Shown here: positions 8,672-18,509 of the stretch, in pieces
How the letters are laid out: every line of letters starts with the position of its first letter
How positions within the stretch are numbered: position 1 is the first letter of the stretch
The notes under the pieces: model-generated
Seen by the model: the letters and a program-made list of their open reading frames with translations, nothing else
The model's database searches: none
Told to the model about the DNA's origin: nothing
Translations under genes and position numbers: made by a program
Source: Helicobacter_D sp964464895
GTDB lineage: Bacteria; Campylobacterota; Campylobacteria; Campylobacterales; Helicobacteraceae
Reading direction: 5' to 3'
Length of the DNA: 64,000 nucleotides
Assembly (NCBI GenBank): GCA_964464895.1
Contig: CAYXGY010000001.1
Span: 1 to 64,000, forward strand

Positions 8672-9766
8672 TTGGATAATTACGAATATAGCGAATTATT
8701 AAAAGAATTAGAAATCAAGCGTCAAAATATAGAAAAAATTATGCAGCCTCCGCGTCTTAAAGAGCGGATTTTAGAGATTGCAGACTTGGAGCAAGCAAAA
8801 GAGTTTTGGGAAGATACTAAAAGAGCAGGGGAGTTGCAAAAAGAAAAAAAACGTTGTGAGCGTCAATTAGAAAAATACAATACAGCAAAGGCTGCCCTAG
8901 ATGATGCAAAGGAATTGTTTGAAATTTCCCAAGATGATTTAGAGAGCTTAGAACTGCTTTTTGCCGAATCTAAAGAGCTCGAAGAGCAAATCAAAAATGC
9001 AGAAATTGAAGTCATGCTAAGTGGTGAGCTAGACGCGAATAATGCAATCTTTACAATTACGCCCGGAGCTGGTGGCACAGAATCGCAAGATTGGGCGAGT
9101 ATGCTTTATCGTATGTATTTGCGGTGGGCAGAGAGAAGAGGCTTTAAGGTAGAATTATTGGATTATCAAGAGGGAGAGGAAGCAGGCTTAAAAGATGTTA
9201 GCTTTATGATTAAGGGAGAAAATGCTTATGGTTATGCTAAGGTAGAGAATGGAATCCATCGTTTGGTGCGCATTTCCCCCTTTGATTCCAATGCCAAACG
9301 GCATACGAGTTTCACTGCGGTGCAGGTGAGCCCGGAGATTGATGATAATCTTGAAATTGAGATTGAAGAAAAAGATTTGCGTATTGATACTTATCGCGCT
9401 TCTGGTGCGGGGGGGCAGCACGTCAATAAAACGGAATCCGCGATTCGCATTACACATATCCCTACGGGCATTGTAGTGCAATGTCAAAACGATAGGAGTC
9501 AGCACAAAAATAAAGCCACCGCATTAAAAATGCTAAAATCTAAACTTTACGAGCAAGAGATTCAAAAACGTGAGGAAAAAAACGCAAGCGAGGATAAAAG
9601 CGAGATTGGTTGGGGACATCAGATTAGAAGTTATGTGCTAGCTCCCTATCAGCAAGTGAAAGATTTGCGCTCCAATCTTGCATATAGCAATGTGGAGGCA
9701 ATTTTAGATGGAGATATTGACGCAATGTTAGAGGGTGTTTTGATTGCGAAAAATACAGGAGAATAA
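8672..9766 (+). CDS. prfB: Peptide chain release factor 2
   Basis: The 364-residue class I release factor carries the stop-codon recognition motif SPF (in VRISPFDSN) and the peptidyl-tRNA hydrolysis motif GGQ (247-249), so it reads UGA and UAA. It starts at TTG behind AAAGGAAA. The frame is uninterrupted, so the autoregulatory +1 frameshift found near codon 26 of many prfB genes is absent. The GGQ region is encoded through a run of seven G residues (9409-9415), and the frame is intact here. Confidence 0.97.
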   Translation: MDNYEYSELLKELEIKRQNIEKIMQPPRLKERILEIADLEQAKEFWEDTKRAGELQKEKKRCERQLEKYNTAKAALDDAKELFEISQDDLESLELLFAESKELEEQIKNAEIEVMLSGELDANNAIFTITPGAGGTESQDWASMLYRMYLRWAERRGFKVELLDYQEGEEAGLKDVSFMIKGENAYGYAKVENGIHRLVRISPFDSNAKRHTSFTAVQVSPEIDDNLEIEIEEKDLRIDTYRASGAGGQHVNKTESAIRITHIPTGIVVQCQNDRSQHKNKATALKMLKSKLYEQEIQKREEKNASEDKSEIGWGHQIRSYVLAPYQQVKDLRSNLAYSNVEAILDGDIDAMLEGVLIAKNTGE

Positions 9767-9914
9767 TTCTTTCTTAAGCTTTATGATGAGGTGGTAGAGG
9801 GATTTAAGCATTGTGATTGTGTTGTTTAGGATTCTGTGAGAAGTCATTATAGAATCTCATTCGTGTAAATCAAGAAACAAAGATTTAATCCTTTCTAAAT
9901 CCAATTTTCTCCCT

Positions 9915-11348
9915 TTATAAGCTAAAGACATAAGTCTTAAAAACAATGAGAAGCAAAGATTCTACACTTAAAATTATGCCAAGAATCAAAATCCATTTGG
10001 GATTCCATAAAATATTCCAAAAACGATTCCAGCCAAAAAAGTGCAGAGTGAGAAAAAAAACAAAGAATCCGCTGATGCTTCCTCCAAGAGCAAGTCCCCT
10101 TACACCTAGATAATGCATAAGAATAAAAGAGCAAAAAGTGCCAATTAGAAGTGAAAATGCCGAGATTTTAGCGGCGAGTGCCTGTTGGGATTTGGAGTAG
10201 AGCCAAAGTGAAAAAATGCGTGCCAATCCAAAGGGTAACAAGCCGATTAAATACATACCAAAGACGCCTGCACATTGGAGTGTATCTGTGCGTGTAAATT
10301 TACCTCTCTCAAAAAGCAGCCAAATGATTTCGTCTTGGAGCAAAATTCCTCCTATAACGCACAAGCTAAGCAAAATACTAAGCAACCAAAAAGAGCGGGA
10401 AAGTTCTTTTAAGGCTAGAGATTCTTTGGATTCTTTAATGTATTTTGCGACCATTGGAAACAAAGCAGTAGAGGTGGCAATGGCAAAAATAGCCAAAGGA
10501 AGCTGAAAAATGCGATTGGCATAATACAGAGATGAAATGCTACCACTGACCAAAAAAGAAGCCAAAAACGTGTCAATAAAAGACGCAAATTGTGCGGTGG
10601 AGCTACCAAGCATTGCAGGAAAAAATTGCCTGAAAAATGCCTTGACGCTTTGGTCAATAGAGGCTTTTTTGCTCGGAATCGTATAATGTGATTTTGCCCT
10701 TAATTCCTTAAAGCCTGTGCATAAAAGTTTAAAGAATCCTAGACGCCACATAGGATAACAATGTAAGAGAATTTGTGCAATTCCACCACAAAGCACGCCA
10801 TAGCTTAGGATTAAAATTGCTTGATAAGATTCGCTTCCTCGTGCCAAGATGAGCGCGAGAATCATCGCAAGATTCAAGAGGGCAGGAGAGTAAGCCCAAG
10901 CGGTGAAATTACGTTTAAATTGCAGCATCGCACCAAAAAGTGTTACGATGAAAATCAAAAGCAGATACCAAAAGTTAATAGCGACTAAGGGCGCAGTTAG
11001 GAAAATGAGCTCCTCCTCAAACCCAAAGGCTAGAAGTTTGGTTAGCGGCACACTAAAAATCCATACAAAAAGAGAAAGGAATATCAAAATCCCACAAAAA
11101 ATCAAGCCAATTTTAAGTGCGAATCCCCCACGCAAACGCGCATTAAAGAATCCCGGTAAAAAGGCTTGATTGAATGCTCCCTCCCCAAAAACACGGCGGA
11201 AAAGGTTGGGCAGTTTAAAAGCCACAAAGAACATATCGCTATAAACGCTAGAGCCTAGAATCGTGGCGGTGAGTAAATCACGAAAAAATCCAAGAATCCT
11301 TGAAGTGAGGATTCCGCTACTATTGGTAAAAAAGGCTTTAAAAAACAT
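9915..11348 (-). CDS. murJ: Lipid II flippase MurJ (MviN)
   Basis: The 477-residue polytopic protein has about 13-14 hydrophobic helices and the MurJ N-terminal signature (SSGILTSRILGFFRDLLTA, 10-28), followed by SVYSDMFFVAFKLPNLFRRVFGEGAF. MurJ flips the lipid-linked peptidoglycan precursor across the inner membrane. It lies convergent to prfB and divergent from the FapA-like gene, with ruvA next. The same set is known in H. pylori. Confidence 0.95.
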   Translation of the reverse strand: MFFKAFFTNSSGILTSRILGFFRDLLTATILGSSVYSDMFFVAFKLPNLFRRVFGEGAFNQAFLPGFFNARLRGGFALKIGLIFCGILIFLSLFVWIFSVPLTKLLAFGFEEELIFLTAPLVAINFWYLLLIFIVTLFGAMLQFKRNFTAWAYSPALLNLAMILALILARGSESYQAILILSYGVLCGGIAQILLHCYPMWRLGFFKLLCTGFKELRAKSHYTIPSKKASIDQSVKAFFRQFFPAMLGSSTAQFASFIDTFLASFLVSGSISSLYYANRIFQLPLAIFAIATSTALFPMVAKYIKESKESLALKELSRSFWLLSILLSLCVIGGILLQDEIIWLLFERGKFTRTDTLQCAGVFGMYLIGLLPFGLARIFSLWLYSKSQQALAAKISAFSLLIGTFCSFILMHYLGVRGLALGGSISGFFVFFLTLHFFGWNRFWNILWNPKWILILGIILSVESLLLIVFKTYVFSL

Positions 11349-11449
11349 TTTTGATTCTCTTTGACGTTTAAATCGTGATTTTTAAATGAATTTTATAACA
11401 ACTTAGGATAAAATAATTTTATTTTTGCGTAAAAAAGGTTTGAAAAATT

Positions 11450-13240
11450 ATGTTAAAAAAATCATTGCAAACATTTAGACCTTACTATGTCAATGAATGC
11501 GAAGATATTAAATTTGCGATTAAGCAGGTTTCCTCTCAATTCAGTATGGACGCGGATTCCTTTGACTTTGAATTACAATCTATCACAACTTACAAAAAAA
11601 ATCTTTACGATTATGAATCCCAATTAATTCCTCCCCAAGAAGTAGATGAGTTTTTTAGCAAGCGAGATAATATGCTAGAGCCGAATCTCGTGATGAATCA
11701 ACGTTATTGTATTTTAATTAAAGAAAAAGAGAAAAAAAGTGAGATGCGATTCCATTTCACTGCGGATAAAGCCTTTAGCGAAGCGTTTTTGATTTTTCGT
11801 GTGGGGTTTAACTATGACAAAGACGATTTTGATAGCATTTATACGCAAATCCAAAAAGAAAAAGCGTGGAATAAGATTCTATGCTTCAATGAGAGGCAAG
11901 AAAGAGAGGCATTAGAAGAGTTTTTGCAAACTTTAGAATATCCTTTGAGAGGGGAAGTGAAGTATAAGATTTTAAGCGGGGTAAATCTGATTCCAAGTGT
12001 GGAAGGAAACTTAGAGTTTAAAAAAGATATTACAGGGCAGTTTCAAACGGTGGTAAAAGACGATATTATTTGTGAATACAGAAAGCCATTACAAGGCAAA
12101 CCCGGACGCAATATTCGCGGAGAATATATTATTCCACAAAGCCCCAAGACATTGCACCAACCCTGTTCCTTGCAATATGACAAAGAAAGTATTGCGCTTA
12201 AAGATTATCCTTGCTGTGTTTATTATGTGAGTGCCATTGGCGGAATCTTAAAATACGAAGATGGATTCTTGTATATCCGAGATGTTTTGGAAACAGAATC
12301 CGTTACACTTAAAACCACAGGTTCATTGATTGGGGATATGAATAGTGGCACGGTGGTAAATATTACACAAAAAGACGCAATGAAAGAGGCTTTAGGGCAA
12401 GGAATGAAAATCCAAGCTAGTAAAGTCAATATTGAGGGGAATATCGGTGTCAATGCGGAAATTAATTCAAAAGAAGTGAGCATTGGGGGCTTCACGCACC
12501 AAAGTTCCAAGATTTATGCCAATGATGCGGAAATCGCTACACACAAAGGCTATGTCAAAGGTGAATATATCAAGGTAGATATGCTTGAAACAGGGATTAT
12601 TGAGGGCAAAAAGGTAGAAGTAGACCAAGTCTATGGTGGCAAAATTTATGCAGAAGAGATTGTGATTAATACTTTGCACGCAAATGCGTTTTTATATGCA
12701 ACGAAAAATATTCATATTACCAAAATGGTAAAGGGAGAAAATAAATTCTTTTTAGCGGCAAATTATAGTCCTTTGGGAAAAGAAAAATACGAATCTTTAG
12801 TCAAACAAAAGAATGAATCCATTAAAGAAGCGATTCGTATGACAAAGGAATTAAAAGTTGAGAGTTTGGAGCTTAAAAAGCTAAAAGCAACTGCTGATGA
12901 GCTTCGTGGCACTTTGATTCATTACAAAAACACCAAAACAACCCCTCCAAGTTACTTATTAGCGAAGTTTGAAGAATATCATCAACGTGTCCTCGCACTA
13001 AAAAACAAAAAACAAAAAATCAATGAATTGAGTATGGATTTTAAAAATGCGCGTGAAGCACTCAATATGCTAGATGAGATGACAAAGAATGCCACGATTG
13101 CGATTGATAGCGGTTGGATTGGCTATAATGAAGTGCATTATGTGTTTTATTCGCCTAGCCGTGAATTGCTTTGTGTGCCTAAGCCGGGTGAGCCCTCCAA
13201 AGTCATCTATCAAAAGGGAAAAATTCACCTGATTTTATAA
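11450..13240 (+). CDS. FapA-type (DUF342) polymer-forming protein
   Basis: The 596-residue protein has the DUF342/flagellar assembly protein A plan: an N-terminal region, a central beta-helix-like repeat (about 240-420) with recurrent short glycine turns (TGSLIGDMNSGTVVN, VNIEGNIGVNAEIN), and a Lys/Glu-rich coiled coil (about 440-545). The C-terminus returns to beta structure. Related proteins are linked to flagellar or polar functions, but the biochemical role is not settled. It starts at ATG divergent from murJ, and ruvA follows after 9 bases, so the two are probably co-transcribed. Confidence 0.8.
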   Translation: MLKKSLQTFRPYYVNECEDIKFAIKQVSSQFSMDADSFDFELQSITTYKKNLYDYESQLIPPQEVDEFFSKRDNMLEPNLVMNQRYCILIKEKEKKSEMRFHFTADKAFSEAFLIFRVGFNYDKDDFDSIYTQIQKEKAWNKILCFNERQEREALEEFLQTLEYPLRGEVKYKILSGVNLIPSVEGNLEFKKDITGQFQTVVKDDIICEYRKPLQGKPGRNIRGEYIIPQSPKTLHQPCSLQYDKESIALKDYPCCVYYVSAIGGILKYEDGFLYIRDVLETESVTLKTTGSLIGDMNSGTVVNITQKDAMKEALGQGMKIQASKVNIEGNIGVNAEINSKEVSIGGFTHQSSKIYANDAEIATHKGYVKGEYIKVDMLETGIIEGKKVEVDQVYGGKIYAEEIVINTLHANAFLYATKNIHITKMVKGENKFFLAANYSPLGKEKYESLVKQKNESIKEAIRMTKELKVESLELKKLKATADELRGTLIHYKNTKTTPPSYLLAKFEEYHQRVLALKNKKQKINELSMDFKNAREALNMLDEMTKNATIAIDSGWIGYNEVHYVFYSPSRELLCVPKPGEPSKVIYQKGKIHLIL

Positions 13241-13249
13241 AGGAAGCTT

Positions 13250-13831
13250 ATGATTATCGCATTAGAGGGTAAGATTTTTATCAAAGAGCCCACGCGTGTG
13301 GCACTGAAATGTGCGGGTGTTGTCTATGAAGTCTTTGTTTCTTTGCAGACTTCTAACCAAATCAAAGCCAAAGTGGGCGAGAATCTTACTTTGCACATTA
13401 CGCATATTATTCGTGAGGACGCGCAGCTTTTGTTTGGCTTTGTGGAGTTGATAGAAAAAAGCCTTTTTGAACGTTTAATTAAAATTAATGGCGTAGGTCC
13501 CAAAGTTGCCATAGCAATTTTATCTACTTACAATCCCCAAACTTTTGCCAAAATTGTGGAAAGCAATGATATTAAGTCTATGCAAAGGGTGCCGGGTATT
13601 GGTCCTAAGAGTGCGGGCAGGATTTTAGTTGAGCTCTCTGGCTGGTCGTTAGAGCTAACGCAGGGCGATAATATCAAAGTCGCAGAGGATTCTAACTTGC
13701 ACCAAGTCATCTTGGCTTTGGAATCTTTAGGTTATAAAAGTGATTGGATTGCAAAAGCCACGCAAGGCTTAGAAAATGCCGAAGTGGGCGAAATGGTCAA
13801 GGCTGCATTGAAAAGATTGCAAACATTATGA
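13250..13831 (+). CDS. ruvA: Holliday junction branch migration protein RuvA
   Basis: The 193-residue protein has the N-terminal OB fold (1-65), two helix-hairpin-helix motifs (LIKINGVGPKVAIAIL and MQRVPGIGPKSAGRIL) and a short C-terminal domain (about 145-193) that contacts RuvB. RuvA tetramers hold the four-way junction while RuvB pumps DNA. Length is normal for the family. It starts at ATG after AAAGGAAGC. rimO follows 19 bases later on the same strand. Confidence 0.97.
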   Translation: MIIALEGKIFIKEPTRVALKCAGVVYEVFVSLQTSNQIKAKVGENLTLHITHIIREDAQLLFGFVELIEKSLFERLIKINGVGPKVAIAILSTYNPQTFAKIVESNDIKSMQRVPGIGPKSAGRILVELSGWSLELTQGDNIKVAEDSNLHQVILALESLGYKSDWIAKATQGLENAEVGEMVKAALKRLQTL

Positions 13832-13850
13832 TTTGATAAGTTGGTAAAGA

Positions 13851-15182
13851 ATGAGTAAAAAACTACACCTAATCTCTCTTGGTTGTACAAAAAATCTAGT
13901 GGATAGCGAAGTGATGTTGGGGGCTCTAAGCGAATATGAAAATACGCAAGAGTTAAGCGAAGCCGATGTTGTGATTGTCAATACTTGTGGGTTTATTGAG
14001 GCGGCGAAACAAGAGAGCGTGCAAAGTATTCTCAATGCAATAGAATCTAAAAAGAAAGATGCGATTCTAGTTGCGAGTGGTTGCTTGAGCGAACGTTATG
14101 CTAAGGAGCTAAAGCAAGAGATTCCCGAGATTGACATTATTACAGGTGTAGGGGATTATGATAAGATTCATCAGCTCATAGAATCATACAAAAAAGGAAA
14201 TCCAATCCTCTCCAATCAAACGGGCGTATTTTTGGCAAATGAGAATCACAAGCGCATTATTAGTGGCTCTTCTATTCACGTTTATGTTAAATTGTCTGAA
14301 GGCTGCAATCAAAAGTGTAGCTTCTGCGCGATTCCAAGCTTTAAGGGCAAATTGCATTCGCGCACTTTAGAATCTACGCTTAAAGAAGTGAAAAATCTTG
14401 TTGGGCAAGGCTTTAGAGATTTTAGCTTTATCGCACAGGATTCTAGCTCTTATTTGCGTGATATTGGAGTTAAAGATGGATTGGTGGAGTTGATTCAAGC
14501 TATTGATAAACTTGCGCAAGAGGGATTAGAAATCAAAAGTGCCAGAATTTTGTATCTTTATCCCTCCACGACTTCTAAGCGTCTGATTGCTGCGATTCGT
14601 GATTCTAAAGTCTTTCAAAATTATTTTGATATGCCTTTGCAACATAGCAATCAAAAAGTTTTAAAGACAATGGGGAGAAGTGGAGAGTTTCAAGAATTGC
14701 TCAATGCAATGCGTGCCGTACCCAATAGCTTTGTACGCACGAGTTTTATCATCGGACATCCGGGTGAGGGCGAAGAGGAGTTCGCAGAATTGTGTGAGTT
14801 TATTCAATCGCATCACTTTGATAGAATGAATCTTTTTGGATTCTCTTGCGAGGAGGGAACTCAAAGTGCGAAGCTGGAGCAAATCCCACAAAAGGTTATT
14901 AATGCGCGCTTAAAAACAATCAATAAGATTTTTTTGAAGCAATACAAAAAGGATTTAAAGGCTCTAGTAGGAAAGGAGATTCTCGCAATCTTGGAGGGGA
15001 AATCCGCAGAATCGGAATATTTTTATAGCGCAAGAGAGATTCGTTTCGCTCCAGAAATTGACGGAGAGATTTTGATTAATGATAAGGAAATAGAAGAGGA
15101 GTTAGAGGCGGGATATTATCGTGTCAAAATCACAGAAGTCATAGGGGAAAGTGTGCTTGGTTGCGTGCTTGGGCGCGCATAA
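13851..15182 (+). CDS. rimO: Ribosomal protein S12 methylthiotransferase RimO
   Basis: The 443-residue radical SAM enzyme has the N-terminal methylthiotransferase domain with cysteines in SLGCTKN, NTCGF and SGCL, the radical SAM cluster motif CNQKCSFC, and a C-terminal TRAM domain (about 370-443). It adds a methylthio group to an aspartate of ribosomal protein S12 using two [4Fe-4S] clusters. SLGCTKNLVDSE at the start is typical of RimO rather than MiaB. Its stop overlaps the start of tilS by one base (TAATG). Confidence 0.96.
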   Translation: MSKKLHLISLGCTKNLVDSEVMLGALSEYENTQELSEADVVIVNTCGFIEAAKQESVQSILNAIESKKKDAILVASGCLSERYAKELKQEIPEIDIITGVGDYDKIHQLIESYKKGNPILSNQTGVFLANENHKRIISGSSIHVYVKLSEGCNQKCSFCAIPSFKGKLHSRTLESTLKEVKNLVGQGFRDFSFIAQDSSSYLRDIGVKDGLVELIQAIDKLAQEGLEIKSARILYLYPSTTSKRLIAAIRDSKVFQNYFDMPLQHSNQKVLKTMGRSGEFQELLNAMRAVPNSFVRTSFIIGHPGEGEEEFAELCEFIQSHHFDRMNLFGFSCEEGTQSAKLEQIPQKVINARLKTINKIFLKQYKKDLKALVGKEILAILEGKSAESEYFYSAREIRFAPEIDGEILINDKEIEEELEAGYYRVKITEVIGESVLGCVLGRA

Positions 15183-16234
15183 TGTCAGCGTTGATTTCAC
15201 TAGAATTTTTAGAGGAGTTAAAGAGGGGTCGGAATCTTTTGGCATTTTCTGGAGGAGTAGATTCTAGTGCCTTATATTTTTTGCTCCAAGATTATGGAAT
15301 TCCTTTTGATGTTGCCATTGTAGATTATGGGATAAGAAAGCAATCTAGCCTTGAGGTTTCCTATGCGCAGAATTTATGTTTTCTTGATAAGAGACAATGT
15401 TTCATCAAGTATGCTCCCCAGATTCTAGGGAATTTTGAAAGCAATGCGCGCAAGTTGCGTTATGAGTTTTTTGAATCCTTGATTGCGCGTTTTGGATACA
15501 CGCATTTAATCTTGGCACACCAACTAAACGATGCGTTGGAATGGTTCTTGATGCAGTTTTGTAGAGGCACAAGTGTGCAAACAATGCAAATATTGCCCAG
15601 AGTTCAAAGGGCTACCTATTGTGTTTTGCGTCCCCTATGGCAAGCAAGCCGCGCACAAATTCTCCACTATCTTCAAAAAAATCAAATCTTTTATTTTGAG
15701 GATTTTAGTAATTTGAATCCACATTTTAGACGCAATTACTTTAGAGCCAATTTCGCCGATAAGCTTCTAAGAGAATTTCAAAGTGGAATCGCATTTAGCC
15801 TAAGGCTACTTAATGAGGAATCCCGACAAGACAACGAAAATTTAAAAAACCAAATTTTTGAGATTCCAACTTTGGGTTTATTTTGTATATTAGAGTTAGA
15901 ATCCTTGCAAGAGGCATTAGGGGCAGTGGATTTTGTCTGTAAGGTTTGTGGCGTCTTGCTTTCGCGTGCGCAGAAATTAGAGTTAAAAGAGCTTTTGAGA
16001 GAGGAGAATTTCTCGCGAGTTTTTAGGCATAGAATCTCAATAGAAAAGGCGAGAGGTAAATTATTCTTTGCACCTTATTTTCATTGCAAGCCAACGATTC
16101 CTAAGTCGATTCGTGAAAGGTATCGTGTGCTTGGGATTCCAAAAAATTTTAGAATTTTTCTCTTTCAAGCAAGGGTTTTAGGCGCGGAACAAAGAGTTTT
16201 AGATAAAATTGCAGGATTAAAGGAGAGAAAATGA
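15182..16234 (+). CDS. tilS: tRNA(Ile)-lysidine synthase TilS
   Basis: The protein has the PP-loop ATP-binding motif FSGGVDSSA near the N-terminus and the family's N-type ATPase domain (HQLNDALEWFLMQFCRGTS follows). It attaches lysine to C34 of tRNA-Ile(CAU) so that it reads AUA codons. I place the start at the ATG in the TAATG overlap with rimO, giving 350 residues. An upstream in-frame ATG at 15161 lies inside rimO. The C-terminal part is shorter than in E. coli, as in other Campylobacterota. It overlaps the DsrE-type gene by 4 bases. Confidence 0.94.
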   Translation: MSALISLEFLEELKRGRNLLAFSGGVDSSALYFLLQDYGIPFDVAIVDYGIRKQSSLEVSYAQNLCFLDKRQCFIKYAPQILGNFESNARKLRYEFFESLIARFGYTHLILAHQLNDALEWFLMQFCRGTSVQTMQILPRVQRATYCVLRPLWQASRAQILHYLQKNQIFYFEDFSNLNPHFRRNYFRANFADKLLREFQSGIAFSLRLLNEESRQDNENLKNQIFEIPTLGLFCILELESLQEALGAVDFVCKVCGVLLSRAQKLELKELLREENFSRVFRHRISIEKARGKLFFAPYFHCKPTIPKSIRERYRVLGIPKNFRIFLFQARVLGAEQRVLDKIAGLKERK

Positions 16235-16563
16235 ATAAAATCTTGTTGATTAAAGATGATGCAATCGGTGAAAATAGCGAACTTGGGCGCAAACTTATGC
16301 TTGGCTTTTTGGGTATGGTAAAAGAATGTAGCCCACAGCCTAAAGAAATTTACCTGCTCAATCGTGGAGTTTTGCTAGCTACAAAAAACGAGGCGGGAAC
16401 TGAAGTGCTTAAAGGCTTAGAAGCACAAGGAATCACAATCTTTGCTTGTCAAACTTGCTTGGAACATTTTGGATTAATGGAATCTCTAAAAGTAGGTAAA
16501 GTAGGCAATGCAAAAGCCACATTAAATGCCCTTTTAAACGCAGAGAGTGCAATTAGCCTATGA
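16231..16563 (+). CDS. Stand-alone DsrE/YedF C-terminal-type protein
   Basis: The 110-residue protein matches the C-terminal DsrE-like domain of the selenium metabolism protein YedF: ILLIKDDAIGENSELGRKLM at the start and a paired-cysteine motif CQTCLEHFG (about 71-79). Typical YedF proteins also carry an N-terminal TusA-like sulfur carrier domain, which is missing here. The protein may bind or relay persulfide or selenium. Its ATGA start overlaps tilS by 4 bases, and TilS modifies tRNA, as does MnmH at 7658. The stop overlaps the convergent lpxL gene by 6 bases. Family call is good; partner and reaction are unknown. Confidence 0.8.
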   Translation: MNKILLIKDDAIGENSELGRKLMLGFLGMVKECSPQPKEIYLLNRGVLLATKNEAGTEVLKGLEAQGITIFACQTCLEHFGLMESLKVGKVGNAKATLNALLNAESAISL

Positions 16564-17499
16564 TTTATTGCGCCTTTTTTCGTAAATAGAGTTGTATTGG
16601 TATTTGAATTTTCTGTGAAACCATAGCCATTCTTTAGGATTTTCGCGAATGGCTTGTTCTAAAATATCACTTTGAATTTGGGTTAAGCTTTGAATATCTG
16701 CTTGTAAATCTTCTGTTTGATTAAAGGCGAGGGGAGGTAGAATCTTAATAGTGATTTTGCGATAATCTTGAGAGTAAGAGGTAAAGGCATGCACAATTTT
16801 GGCATTATGTTTTAATGCCAAAATAGAAGCAATTGGCGTGTGGAGGACATTTTTACCAAAAAACTTTACTAAGATTCCGTATTGAGCAGAAATGTTTTGG
16901 TCTGTTACTGCACCAACAACTTTGATTTTTTTGAATGCTTTCACAAGTCCTAGCATTGCTGCCCCTCCTTGTTTGTTGAGTATCTTAATTTGAAATTTAG
17001 AACGCGTTTGCATTAAATAGGAATCATATAGTGCATTGTTCGTCATTCTCGCAAGGGCTGTAATAGGGTGATTGAAGTAGCAGCTAAAAGCCGGGAGGGC
17101 ATATTCCCAATTCCCATAATGTGCGGTAACAAAAACAATCCTTTCGCCCTTTTGCAATAGGGATTCAATAATCTCTGGATTTTCAAAAGAAATTTTTTCC
17201 AAAATGTGCCGTTTGTGGCTCACAGATAACATAAAAAAGGCGATAGAATTATAGACAAGATTGATATAGTTTGTTTTAAGAATCTCTTGCTTTTGGGGTT
17301 TGGTTAGGGATTCATTGTAGGCAAAATCAAGGTTGGCTAATAAATCAAATTTGCGCCTAGAATCTAGCAGATATAAGAGAAAAGCGATTCCTTTTGCGAA
17401 GCCAAGACGCAAGAAATGAGGCAGATATAAAAAGCAATATCCTAGAGCCTGCAAGCTAACAAAAAAGGCGATTTTCTTTAGGGATTGGAAGAATTTCAT
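16558..17499 (-). CDS. Lipid A acyltransferase (LpxL/HtrB family)
   Basis: The protein of about 313 residues belongs to the LpxL/LpxM lauroyl/myristoyl acyltransferase family. It has an N-terminal hydrophobic segment (about 5-30) and the HX4(D/E) catalytic motif as HYGNWE. It transfers a secondary acyl chain to Kdo-lipid A on the inner face of the cytoplasmic membrane. The preferred start is the ATG at 17499, which overlaps the waaC stop as ATGA. A start at 17535 would lie inside waaC. It is the last gene of the minus-strand set ferredoxin, ppx/gppA, waaC, lpxL. The chain length and position it acylates cannot be read from sequence. Confidence 0.88.
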   Translation of the reverse strand: MKFFQSLKKIAFFVSLQALGYCFLYLPHFLRLGFAKGIAFLLYLLDSRRKFDLLANLDFAYNESLTKPQKQEILKTNYINLVYNSIAFFMLSVSHKRHILEKISFENPEIIESLLQKGERIVFVTAHYGNWEYALPAFSCYFNHPITALARMTNNALYDSYLMQTRSKFQIKILNKQGGAAMLGLVKAFKKIKVVGAVTDQNISAQYGILVKFFGKNVLHTPIASILALKHNAKIVHAFTSYSQDYRKITIKILPPLAFNQTEDLQADIQSLTQIQSDILEQAIRENPKEWLWFHRKFKYQYNSIYEKRRNKS

Positions 17500-18509
17500 A
17501 GGGCGTCTTTGGGGGTTTTGTCTAAGAGTTTGCAAGCAGCTTCGTAGATACTTGCAGGAGAAATCGTGCGAATGCTAAAATCGTCTTTTTGGTAATTTGC
17601 TTCTGGGTTAGCACTTAGATAGAGATTCTGCATCGTGTGTAGATTGAATCTTTGCGGTGGAGTTGCTCCAAAGAGTGTGATAGAGGGACGATGGAGAGCC
17701 CAAGCCAAATGGGTAATACCCGTATCGCCCCCAATAATCAAATCCATTTGTGCCACGAGTGTTTTGACTTGATTGAGATTGAGATTATAGATATTTTGGA
17801 ATCGCACATTTTTAGGATTTGGAATCGTCAAATCGTAGCGACTTAGAAAAAGTGGTGTAATCTCTCTTGCATTCAAGAGCGAAGCAAGTGCAATAAAAGA
17901 TTCTAAGGGATAGGTTTTGTTGGGCTTAGAGGTTTCTAATACGCAGAGGACTTTTTTGCCTTGTGGCAGTTCAAAGGGCAAGGGTAGATTTTGGAATCCT
18001 AAAAAGTCTTTGGGATTTTTTAAATCTTCTAAGGCTGGGACGCTTAAGCCAAATGCTCCAAAAACCAAAGTCGCATTGCGTAGCAGGATATGCTCCTCAT
18101 AAGCAATAGAGATTCTTTGATGATAAAAAAGTGAGGCAAGAGATTCTTTAGTTGATTGGAAGCCTATAATTTGGTTTGTTGTTAGAATTTTGCTTATCAA
18201 GGCAGACTTGAGTAAGCCTTGTAAATCTAATACTATATCATAGGATTCTTGTTTGAGGCTATGGTAAATGGCTTTGAGAGCCTTAAAATCTTTGGAAGCA
18301 ATAGCTTGCTTGAGCGGTAAGGAAATCAGTCTATCAATGCAGGGCGAATCTTCTAAAATTGCACTAAAAACACTATCAACATACCAATGCAAAGTGAGAT
18401 TGTGTATTGCCTTAAGGGATTCTAATAAAGCGGGTAAGACACTTGCGCTATGGATAATATCGCCCATTGCGCTTAGACGAACAATAGCAATCTTAAGAGG
18501 AGTTTTCAT
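17496..18509 (-). CDS. waaC: LPS heptosyltransferase I
   Basis: The 337-residue GT9-family protein starts IAIVRLSAMGDIIHSASVLPAL, the heptosyltransferase N-terminal signature, and contains the sugar-nucleotide region MDLIIGGDTGITHLAWAL and the family phrase ITLFGATPP. It adds the first L-glycero-D-manno-heptose to Kdo in the inner core of LPS/LOS. It overlaps ppx/gppA upstream and the lipid A acyltransferase gene downstream by 4 bases each, so translation is probably coupled. Confidence 0.93.
   Translation of the reverse strand: MKTPLKIAIVRLSAMGDIIHSASVLPALLESLKAIHNLTLHWYVDSVFSAILEDSPCIDRLISLPLKQAIASKDFKALKAIYHSLKQESYDIVLDLQGLLKSALISKILTTNQIIGFQSTKESLASLFYHQRISIAYEEHILLRNATLVFGAFGLSVPALEDLKNPKDFLGFQNLPLPFELPQGKKVLCVLETSKPNKTYPLESFIALASLLNAREITPLFLSRYDLTIPNPKNVRFQNIYNLNLNQVKTLVAQMDLIIGGDTGITHLAWALHRPSITLFGATPPQRFNLHTMQNLYLSANPEANYQKDDFSIRTISPASIYEAACKLLDKTPKDAL

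Noticed and set aside
9409..9415. Run of seven G residues in prfB as a phase-variable tract
   Set aside because: It encodes the conserved Ala-Gly-Gly of the GGQ region in an essential gene, the frame is intact, and the run is shorter than the 9-10 base runs of the true switches.
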